From Pelagophyceae sp. CCMP2097 (Eukaryota > Sar > Pelagophyceae), in assembly GCA_026770575.1 (NCBI GenBank), contig MU657360.1, forward strand, positions 48,354 through 62,888: DNA of 14,535 bases, in the 5' to 3' direction. The notes beneath the pieces are model-generated. The model searched no databases. It saw only the letters and a list, made by a program, of their open reading frames with translations, and was not told the origin of the DNA. This document shows positions 7,493 through 14,535 of the stretch, one piece after another. The stretch's first letter is position 1. Every line of letters starts with the position of its first letter. A program made the translations under genes and the position numbers.

Positions 7493-10086
7493 ATGGGCTC
7501 GGGCCGGGGCAGCACGCCTCGCGCGAAAGACGACGGCAAGAAGGCGCCGCCCCAGTCGTTCGGCCTGGCCTATTGCGTGGTCCTCGTCGGGGGGCTGGCG
7601 CTGCTCGCCTTTCACCAAAGCCAACGGTACATCCGACGCCCACCCCCCGACGCCGTGACGCGCTGACCCAAACGCCTATAGGCTGGGCCTGAGTACCGCG
7701 GCGCCGTTCTTCGCCCGCGTCGGCGCCGGCGCGATGGTGCGTCGCTTGTCCGAGAAAGGATCGGCGTCGACGGGATCTACGTAGGCGAACGCGACCGCCG
7801 GCGCCGCGGCGGGCGGCACGGTGCGCACCCCTCGGCAGCGGCCCGGCATCCTCCCGGGTCGACGTCGGTCTTCCCGGTCGTCCGAACTTCCCGGCCTCAT
7901 TGGACCTTGCGACGGCGACCTCCTTTCGCCTCTTAGGCCAGCCTCGGCGCTCTAGAGGCGGCCATCTCGGAGCGGCGGCGGTCGCTGGAGCGCATCAATG
8001 ACGAGACGGCGGCTTTGAAGGCGGAGCAGGCGGCGCTCCTCGAGAAATCGCAGGATCTGGCCGCTGCCGCCGACGCGGCGGCAAAGGAGGCGCCGGCAGA
8101 GGCTCCACCCCGCGCCGTTGCAGAGCCGGCGGCGTTCGCGCGCGCGCTGTGAGTCTGCTCAGCCGGGCCTCTTGAATGGAGTCGATTGAATGCATGGTGT
8201 CGTTTGGACCGCGCTTTTCGCAGGTCGCCCGCTGCCGCTCCCGACGCCGGCGTCGCGGCGAGCGACTTGGCTTTGGAGGAGTCGGCGTCGGGCCGCAGCG
8301 GCGGCCGCGCGTCTCGGAAGCGCATGCGCGGCGGCGGCGGCGGCGGCGAGGTTTCCAAGAAAAGGAAGCTCGTCTCGTTCGACGCGGCGTCGACTGTCGG
8401 AAAACGTCACAGGGACCGTGAAGACGGCATCCTTTGGCTCGATGCACGCCGGCGGAAGACGCGTCGAGGCGGGTTCCAAGGGTTCCAAGAGCGCCTGCGG
8501 TCTAGGTTCTACTCCAAGGCGGGGGCATGCTCGCTGGCCGTGGCCCAAGTGAGCGCCGGCGGCGAGTCGGAATGGCTGAGCTGCGACGCGGCGCCGCTGC
8601 TCCTCGAGACGATGTTCGAGCTCACGCCGTCGGGTGAGGCGTCTCACGGGGGTCCGCGGTGGCTCGTTGCGTTGAAGGGCTGCGTTCTTGTAGGCCAGTC
8701 CGCGGGCGCGGCGTGGCTGCGGTCACTGTCCAACGGCCGTTACGTGGAGATGGTCCCACCGGGCGAGTCTTTGGCCTGGGTGGTCAAAGCTTCGGTCTTA
8801 TCGCCTCCCGAGAGCGGCTCGAACCGCTTCGAGTTCGAGCTCTTTGACGGCGCGTACCTGCGCAACGTCGGGGCGCGCGCGTGCATCACGGCGATTCAGC
8901 CGGACAAGGAGAAAGCCTCGAAGCTGGTCCGAGGCCACGGCAACAAACCGAACAACGGCCGAGCCGCGGACAAAGAAGCCTGGAGCAGCTGGGAGTGGAC
9001 GTGGCTGGACGAGGACAAGCTCGCCGAGGCGACGAAGCTGGCGCTGCAAGCAGCCGAGGCGGTAAAAGCCGAAGAGTTGGCCGACGAGTTGCGCATCGCC
9101 AAACTCCCTTCCACGCTCGACGCTTCCGAGAAGCGCGTCGTCGCCTACGGCCTCTACGGCTCGAACCCAAAGTACACGACCGGGGCCATCCGCAACGCCG
9201 AGCTCGTGAAGACGATGTTCCCGGGCTGGGTCGCGCGCTTCTACTGCAAAGGAGACGTCCCAAAGGCCGTCATTTTAGAGCTGGAGAAGAACGGCGCCGA
9301 GATTGTGCACATGGACGCCTCGAACAAGGGCAAGATCGGCGGTATGTTTTGGAGGTTCCTGGTGGCCGACGATCCGACCGTCGACCGCTACATCGTCCGA
9401 GATTCGGACTCGCGCTTGAACGCGCGCGAGCGCTTCGCAGTCGAGGAGTGGATCGATTCGGGCAAGCAGATCCACACCATCAGAGACCACCCGAACCACG
9501 ACCGCCCGCTGAACGGCGGGCTCTGGGGAGGTGAGCGGACGAGCGGATGAGCGGATGAGCGGACTCGTCGATGACGTTGTTCCACGACGTTGCGCCCGCT
9601 CGATGGCCCCCCTGCAGGCGTCAAGGGCGCGGTGCCGGGCATGATCGAGATGGTCAAACACTTTCAGAACAAAGAATCGTACGGAGGCGACCTGCAATTC
9701 TTGAACAACGTCATATGGCCCTTGGTAAAGCACAACCAGCTCGGCCACGACGCCTACACCTGCCAAAAGTACCCAAACTCGAGGCCCTTTCCCACCAAGA
9801 GGCCCGAGGACTATCAGCACGTGGGGCAGGTGCGTCTACGGAGCCTCGGAGCTGTGCAAAGCCCCCCTCTTCGGCGCTGCCGGGGCCTCGGTGGACCCGA
9901 TACGGTCCTGTCGGGTCCTATGTGGGTCCTCTGGGGCCATCCTCTCGGGCGTTCACTCTATAGGAACGTTTCCTACAGGTCTTCTCGGAGAAGGATCTGG
10001 CCAGAAAGGGCGACATCGACGGCTTCATGCGCGGCCGGCCCGTGCCGAACCAGTGCCGCAAGCGACCAGACTGGAAGTTCGGCTGA
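7493..10086 (+). CDS. Type II membrane glycosyltransferase-like protein (6 exons, 675 aa)
   Basis: Proposed exons: 7493-7626, 7682-7736, 7937-8148, 8224-9530, 9618-9829, 9979-10086. Phases agree at every junction. The start GCCATGG is a strong context. Residues 1-22 are a charged cytosolic tail, followed by one membrane span (FGLAYCVVLVGGLALLAF), a coiled-coil stem (about 64-115, ASLGALEAAISERRRSLERI and LKAEQAALLEKSQDL), a low-complexity basic segment, an unassigned beta-rich region (about 230-350, with RWLVALKGCVLVGQS and FELFDGAYLRNVG), a second helical stretch (about 398-425), and a catalytic-like domain from about 437. That domain has AYGLYGSNPKYTTGAIRNAE, GWVARFYCKGDVP, GGMFWRFLVADD, the DxD-type RDSDSR (D527, D529), NGGLWGGVKGAVPGM, DLQFLNNVIWPL and PFPTKRPEDYQHVGQ. 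The order matches Golgi glycosyltransferases; donor and acceptor are unknown. Least certain: exon 2, the 7737-7936 intron, and 8393-8500. Confidence 0.75.
9533..9564. repeat. 8-bp tandem repeat at an intron's 5' end
   Basis: Four units of GAGCGGA(C/T) start within the donor itself (GTGAGCGGAC) of intron 9531-9617. The first unit supplies the GAG of the splice site, so donor-like sequence has been copied tandemly. Confidence 0.7.
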
Positions 10087-10726
10087 CCAGGCTCGTGCGG
10101 CCACGGCGCGCTACGCGGCCAGAGGCTCCGCCTTTACTCCCCTTCATTTAACACTTTTGACCCCTCGACCGAGCGTCCTCTCAGAGGCTACGCGGGACCT
10201 CGACCCCTTCGCGAGGCTCCCGTCTCGGAAATTCGGCGCGGGCTCGGAAAGAGATCCGAAGACATCGTTGCAACCTCGGCGTCGAACACGGGACCTGTGC
10301 GACCATCAAAGATCCACTCGAGCCACGAAGGCCTGCGTTCGAGTCTTTGTGACACGATGCATCTCAACAGAGTGAGGCAGAGGCGCACCGTCGCTGGCCC
10401 TCGGGACCATCGCTGCACCCGGACCACTCTGAGGCGGTGCTCACGAGTCGTGCCCTGGGCGGAATCTCGGAGATGACCTCCCGAGATGCAGTGCGCTGGG
10501 GGTTGCAGACGAGTCGGGGATCCACGCGACGAGTCTTTACGGCCACTGGCAGGCCCAGGCTCCTGAGCCCCAGGTTCCGTTCAACCGATATATTTTAATA
10601 GATCAGTTGAAACCAGGGCCGCGCTGGCCGTCGCTTCGCCGCGGGCATCCCGCCGAGCGCCCTCGGCCGCCGGGCGGTGGCGCTTCGAAGGAGCGCGCTC
10701 GCGCCGGCCCTCGCCGAAGACCGCGC
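10087..10726. other. Convergent intergenic region, 640 bp, no gene seen
   Basis: This lies between two stop codons. Open frames of 60-170 codons overlap on both strands but show no domain and no spliceable continuation. Near 10550-10575 CCAGGCTCCTGAGCCCCAGG forms a partial palindrome. Near 10685-10745 the phrase GCCGGCCCTCG occurs twice. A minus-strand ATTAAA (10594-10599) is a candidate polyadenylation signal for the gene ending at 10727. I find no tRNA. Confidence 0.5.
10594..10599 (-). terminator. Candidate polyadenylation signal ATTAAA
   Basis: ATTAAA on the minus strand lies about 130 nt past the stop codon at 10727 in a short AT-rich patch. It is the common variant of AATAAA in animals and fungi; whether this lineage uses it is unknown. 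Confidence 0.3.
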
Positions 10727-11796
10727 TCACGCCGGCCCTCGATGCGAGTCGAGCGCGAGACGGCCGCGGAGACTTTCGGCCGCCGCCGCGGCGCCGGCGT
10801 GGCCCTTGGCCGCCGCGCGCTTGAAGAGGCGTATCGCCTCGTGGTCGTCCCGAGGCACGCAGTAGCCGTGTGCATAACACACCCCGAGGTTGAAGAGCGC
10901 TCTCGGATGGCCTTGCGCCGCGGCGAGGCGCCACCACTTCGCGGCCTGATCGATCGACTGCGCCACGCCCTTGCCGTCGTAGAACATCACGCCGAGACAG
11001 TACTGCCCATGAGGAAATCCTTGCTCGGCTGCGCGTCGGTGCCACATCAAAGCGGTCTTTAGGTTGCTCTTGACGCCGTCGCCGCACGCGTAACAATAAC
11101 CCAATTCGGATTGAGCAAGTGCATGTCCTTGCGCGGCAGCGCGCTCGTACAGCTGTATCGCCCGCTTTAAATTCTGCTTCAGACCAAAGGCACTCTATTC
11201 TGACTGTACGAGTCTCCGAGGATAAATTGCGCCTCGGCGTTCTCTCTGTCTACGTGCTTCTGCAGCCGGCGCAGTTCCTCGGCAGACGACGTGGGGGTTG
11301 GCGCTCGGCAGAGCGGGCACCGCTTGTCGTACTCGCTGCACTTGTCGGAGCAACCCGTGCAAATCCTCTTGCAGCAGCAAGCGTAGAACCTTTGTGTTCC
11401 GGCTTCGACTGGAAGCATGTCGAGGCAGATGGCGCAAAAGCCGCGCCAGTCCGGCATGTCGTCGTTCAGCGTGGTGGCCTTGACCGCCGGCTTTGCCGTT
11501 GGAACAGCCGATAAGCGCGCCGCCGGCTTGGAGCCGTCCCCCAACAAGACGTCCGCGACGATGGGCGGTTCCTCCTTGACCTTCAGCTTTTCTGGCATGA
11601 GCGTGTCGAGGAGCCGGTCCTGGAACGCGGCGGTCAGCTGCCTGCACTGCGCCTTGTGCCCGCCCTCGTTCCAGTCTACGAGCTGGCACTTTTTGGAGCA
11701 GTAGTGGCGCGATTTACACTTGGTGCAGTGCTTGCCGCCCGGCGCGTCGCAGACGCAGCAGGGCTTCGGGGCGGCCGCCGCCGGCGGGGCGTCCAT
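10727..11796 (-). pseudogene. MYND-RING-Sel1 repeat protein gene with a frameshift
   Basis: Frame 1 (11796-11179) starts with a MYND zinc finger: C13, C16, C24, C27, C33, C37, H47, C51. A RING-like finger follows (C121-x2-C124, ACCCKRICTGC, then C160-PL-C163), then the first half of a Sel1 repeat (AEAQFILGDSYSQN), and it stops five codons later. The second frame (from 11194 to 10727) resumes the same Sel1 repeat at once with FGLKQNLKRAIQLYERAAAQ, and continues with three more repeats (LGYCYACGDGVKSNLKTAL, LGVMFYDGKGVAQSIDQAAK, LGVCYAHGYCVPRDDHEAIR). MYND and Sel1 modules bind proteins; RING fingers usually make E3 ubiquitin ligases. MYND-RING-Sel1 architectures are, as I recall, expanded in stramenopile algae. 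The break lies in 11191-11198 beside an AG-AG doublet. It may be a sequencing indel, a young pseudogene, or recoding; the otherwise intact second frame argues against long decay. Confidence 0.8.
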
Positions 11797-12102
11797 GCGC
11801 GCCCTCCGAGGCGCGCGCGGGTCGCGCCTTGGTCGTTGGGCGCGCTGCGAAGAGACGTCGCCGCGGTCGCGAGCTAATTTGACTCCGCACTGGCAGGCTC
11901 CGAGTTAGACTCCGCCGCGCGCCGCGGCTGATTAGGGCCTGCCAGTGCTGGCAGTGGCACTGCCTGGTGACTGCCACTAAGAACTTGTTCCCGCCGCTGC
12001 AACTTTTCCCGAGGTTTAAAGAAATCCTGGTTCGAATCAGACTCGGGGAAGCGGGACCGGTGACCCCTTCATCGGCGCGCTCCGCCTTGTTTCGCCTCGG
12101 CG
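11797..12102. promoter_or_regulatory. Divergent promoter region with nested palindromes
   Basis: 306 bp between the MYND-RING-Sel1 gene (minus) and NBS1 (plus). CACTGGCAGG (11888-11897) is the reverse complement of CCTGCCAGTG (11938-11947). Overlapping that, TGCCAG-TG-CTGGCA (11940-11953) and GCAGTG-G-CACTGC (11951-11963) are further perfect palindromes, and TGACTGCCAC follows. The word GTGGCACTGCC (11954-11964) also lies upstream of the prolyl hydroxylase gene. This density of GCCAGTG/CACTGGC half-sites suggests binding sites for a dimeric factor; the factor is unknown. Confidence 0.5.
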
Positions 12103-14249
12103 ATGTGGTCGCTGGAGCAGCAGGAGGGCGAGTCGCCGGAGACGCAAGGGACGCAGGTGCCGACGCTGGAGACGGTGCACTTTCCCGTCGGACGATACCT
12201 CGTGGGACGGAAGAACTGCGCGTTCCAAATCGACCACAAGTCCGTCTCCCGCGAGCACGCAGAGTGAGTCCTTCTCGTGCAGCGCGTGCGCCGCAAATCG
12301 GATCATTCTCGGGACCGCGTGCGCGGCGCAGGTTCGTCGTGGAAAAGCAGGGCACGCTTACCCTCTGCGACTTGAACTCGCGCTTCGGCACCCGCCGCAA
12401 CGGCGCCCTCGTGGCCGCGCGCCAAGTCGTGGCGCTCGCGGACGGCGACGTCGTCGGCTTCGGCGACGAACGGTCGAAGATTTTGCTGAAAGTGAATCGT
12501 ACATTGTTCCGTTTCTGCATCACGCAGGCCGGCGACGCCGCGCAGTGCCGCGCGCATGCCGAGGCGCTCGGCGCCGCCTTGTTGGACGAGTGGTCGGACT
12601 CGGAGCCGCCGACGCACTGCGTCACGTCTTCTTCGCCATGTGCCCCGTCTGTGATCAGCGTCAAACTGTTAAGATGCGTCCTCGCGGGCGCGCAGTGCGT
12701 CACGCCCGCCGCTTTACGGCACGCGGTGGAAGGCCGCGCGAGGGCGACGGACCCGCTCTGGCCGCCCGGAGACGGAGACTTGTTGCGGGACAAGCTCCGG
12801 GCTAAGCTCCGGGTTTGCGGCTCAAAAGCGCTCAAAAACGTCATGCTCGTCTTCCTCGCCCCCGGCGACAGCCTCGAGCAGCTCGTCACCGCGCTGGATG
12901 GGGAGGCGGCGTTCCAAGCGTACTCCGAGGCGCACACGCCAGAGGCCATGCGCAGAGCGCTTTCCGCGAAGAAACGCACAATGGTCTGCGTCGTCGATTT
13001 GCGCGACGCAAACGACGCCGCCGGGAAAGCGATGCTCAAGCACATTGGCTTGAAACCTTTAGAGCGGGCCAAAATCGCAAAGGCGATCTTCGACGGATCG
13101 GTGCTGCAAGGCATTACGCCGCCGGCGGTGCTGCGAGGCATTACGCCGCCGCAGATGCCGGGCGCTCCTGCCACCGCCGCAACTCCCCCTGCCGCCGCCG
13201 CCGCCGCCGCCACGCCCGACGCCGACGCGCCGCCGCCGGCGCAAAAGGCGGAGAAGGCGGAGAAGAAGAAATCGCCGTCGAAGAAAGCCGCCGTCAAGGC
13301 CGACTCGCAAGCCGCAAAGGCCCCTTCTGCCTGGAAGGCCGAGGCCGCCTCAAGGCAGAAGAGGCCGCGGGACGACGGCGACGCGCTCCGCGCCGACGAC
13401 GACGACGCGCTCCGCGCCGACGACGACGACGCGCCTCGCGCCGAGGCGGCGGCCGCGCTCGGAAGAGAAGACGGCTCCAAGGCAGTCGACGCCGAGGACG
13501 CTGCGGCCGCCGCGACGTCGGACGCCGCGCCACCCGACGCCGCGCAGAGCCGCAGCGCGCGCCCGCGACGCGCCGACGCTACACAGGGCACCACGGCGCC
13601 GCCGGCGGACGCGGACGGCTGGATCGGCCGCGCGCCCGGGTCGCGCGCGGACGACGACTCGCCCCCCGCCGACGAGCCGGCGCCGGAAGCCACGGATTAC
13701 GGCGACAAACGGCCGCCCATGGCTGTCACGGAGACGCGCGAACTCGTCGTTTCACGACCGCCGGCGCGCGTGATGCGGCGGGGCGGCGGCAACGACTTTC
13801 GCAAGTTCCGCAAGTGCGTTCCTCTTCAGACGAGCTACCCATGGGGCATTCGAGGCGACACCGGAGAGACCTTTGGCCTCCGACTCGTCGGGCACGGAGC
13901 CTGCCGTACCTTGAGACGACCGCCCGACGCGTAGGAACGTGGTCATGTACGGGGACGATTCGGCCGTCATCTCGAAGAGAGACATGATGTCTCTCTGGGC
14001 CACAGAATCGGAGCGCGAGCTCCAGCTCCGCAGGGAGGCAGACGACTTCCAGGTCCGTCTTGCACCACGCCCGTCTGGACTCGACGTTCCCGAGACCCCT
14101 CGACGATTCCCGAGACCCCTCGACGACGTTTCCTCGAGTATTTCCTCGAGTATTTCCTACATTCGCAGGCCCAGCAGGCCAGCGCGGCGCTGCTCTTCGA
14201 CGACGAGGACGGCGGCAAGAAGAAGGCGCCCGCGCGCAAGAGGGCCTAA
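12103..14249 (+). CDS. NBS1: Nibrin/NBS1, MRN complex subunit (4 exons, 613 aa)
   Basis: NBS1 joins MRE11 and RAD50 at DNA double-strand breaks in the nucleus and recruits ATM/Tel1. Proposed exons: 12103-12263, 12332-13813, 13935-14052, 14169-14249 (phases 2, 2, 0). The start MWSLEQ resembles the MWKLL start of animal nibrin and leads into an FHA domain: GRYLVGRKN (R36), SVSREHAEFV (S49, H52), LCDLNSRFGTRRNG. A BRCT-like region follows (about 133-188, LGAALLDEW...THCVT), then a second (about 217-308) ending in HIGLKPLERAKIAKAIF, close to the nibrin GLRPIPEAEIGLAVIF segment. A long Ala/Asp/Pro-rich linker holds a duplicated VLxGITPP and three DALRADDD-like repeats. Near the end, TETRELVVSRP and NDFRKFRK (541-548) match the MRE11-binding motif. 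The final exon, ALLFDDEDGGKKKAPARKRA, resembles the acidic-LF-basic ATM-binding tail. Intron 3 contains tandem repeats. Confidence 0.9.
14082..14152. repeat. Two tandem repeats inside NBS1 intron 3
   Basis: Units CGACGTTCCCGAGACCCCT and CGACGATTCCCGAGACCCCT (19 and 20 bp) are followed by CGACGACG and then two exact 12-bp units, TTTCCTCGAGTA, with a partial third. Together they form over half of the 116-bp intron 14053-14168. Confidence 0.75.
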
Positions 14250-14389
14250 TTCAGCCTAAGCAGACCCCGGATTCGATACCCTTTCAAGTTCTCGACCCGA
14301 ATCCGATCCATCTGCGTTTGGATTTTCGGGGTCCACTTTTTGCAGGGTTCGGTTTTTCTTTGTTGGGGGGGGAAGAATATTCACGTATC
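14250..14389. other. NBS1 3' flank
   Basis: A moderately AT-rich flank with TTTTTGCAGGG, TTTTTCTTTG and a run of eight or more G (about 14365). The phrase AATCCGATCC (14300) recalls the ATCCGATCCC words of the left repeat array. No AATAAA is visible. Confidence 0.35.
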
Positions 14390-14502
14390 GACGCGTGTCG
14401 TGGACGAGCAGGACGTGGACGAGCAGAGAACGAGCAGGGCGTGCAGTGAAGAAGACAAGGCGCTCCAGAGATCGAACGGTTTCCAAGGGCAAAGGACGCC
14501 GC
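14390..14502 (+). repeat. Dispersed repeat, copy B (mate at 2859-2949)
   Basis: It begins GACGCGTGTCGTGGACGAGC and ends with the same 30-bp block as copy A (ATCGAACGGTTTCCAAGGGC then AAAGGACGCC), in the same orientation. The middle is about 22 bp longer, owing to extra GACGAGCAG-type words. Sequence after GGACGCCGC differs from copy A, which gives a sharp right edge. It lies 140 bp past the NBS1 stop. Confidence 0.75.
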
Positions 14503-14535
14503 GCGCCGAGTTATCGTGCCTATACGGGGCGTGGA

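Noticed and set aside
7493..7666. Unspliced 57-aa single-span membrane protein as a separate gene
   Set aside because: A phase-matched 55-bp intron (7627-7681) and a second intron link it to the coiled-coil and catalytic exons, which otherwise lack any start codon. The stand-alone reading stays possible but is less coherent.
7676..7900. 74-codon minus-strand frame, plausible in composition (VAFAYVDPVDADPFSDKRR)
   Set aside because: It overlaps plus-strand exon 2, whose phase joins both flanking exons exactly, and it has no domain or spliceable partner. Retained as a weak alternative only.
7933..8358. 141-codon minus-strand frame
   Set aside because: Shadow of the plus-strand coiled-coil exon, which has clear heptads and a GTGAGT donor.
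10320..10345. Second B-box-like GTTCGAGTC in the 640-bp spacer
   Set aside because: No cloverleaf can be formed with the sequence before it.
11195..11253. A 59-bp intron (GTAGAC...AATAG) that would bypass the MYND-RING-Sel1 frameshift
   Set aside because: Phase and size fit, but it would remove AEAQFILGDSYSQN, an obvious first half of a Sel1 repeat, and the acceptor lacks a pyrimidine tract.
12020..12050. tRNA-like B box (GGTTCGAATC) upstream of NBS1
   Set aside because: The flanking T-stem bases do not pair (CCTGG against CAGAC), and no A box, anticodon stem or acceptor stem can be drawn.
11714..13693. 659-codon open frame on the minus strand, the longest in the window
   Set aside because: It is Ser/Ala/Arg-rich, runs antisense through NBS1 exons and an intron and into the neighbouring MYND gene, and has no domain. 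The plus strand has a clear FHA-BRCT gene with consistent splice phases.
12815..13987. 390-codon plus-strand frame overlapping NBS1
   Set aside because: It is almost entirely Arg/Ala/Gly, the +2 shadow of the GC-rich NBS1 linker.

Overview
The window is eukaryotic nuclear DNA. Five protein genes can be reconstructed. All five show a broken reading frame on raw DNA; four become continuous once short introns (45-200 bp, GT...AG) are removed, and the fifth carries a real-looking frameshift. The DNA is very GC-rich in genes, the introns are tiny, and half of the donors read GTGCG. One gene combines MYND, RING and Sel1 repeats, and another looks like a DUF1499 protein with a signal and transit-like leader. 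This fits a marine unicellular alga, most likely a stramenopile such as a pelagophyte. The placement is inference; eukaryotic origin is firm.

Layout. Bases 1-4046 hold no gene I can support. This part is repeat-rich: three minisatellites (about 21-, 18-21- and 15-bp units), a 20-bp triplet repeat, an AT-rich island (about 1415-2030) with perfect hairpins, a dispersed repeat that recurs at 14390-14502, and a clean 584-bp TA-flanked inverted-repeat element (3294-3877) with no transposase.

Bases 4047-14249 are gene-dense, and the genes alternate strictly in strand. They are a prolyl hydroxylase of the OGFOD1/Ofd1/Tpa1 family (+, 4047-6194), a DUF1499 protein (-, 6414-7276), a predicted type II membrane glycosyltransferase-like protein (+, 7493-10086), a MYND-RING-Sel1 protein with a frameshift (-, 10727-11796), and nibrin/NBS1 (+, 12103-14249). 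Two gene pairs are divergent and share 216-bp and 306-bp promoter regions; two pairs converge.

The genes do not form one pathway. The hydroxylase acts on the translation machinery, NBS1 acts in DNA double-strand break repair with MRE11-RAD50, the glycosyltransferase-like protein probably sits in the Golgi/secretory membrane, and the DUF1499 protein is probably plastid-directed. Shared features are the splice-donor style, tandem repeats inside several introns, and an 11-base palindromic promoter word found upstream of both the hydroxylase and NBS1.

The most interesting items are the multi-domain glycosyltransferase-like protein, the frameshifted MYND-RING-Sel1 gene, the inverted-repeat element, and the repeat-carrying introns. 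I do not see a clearly new defence-type or operon-like system.
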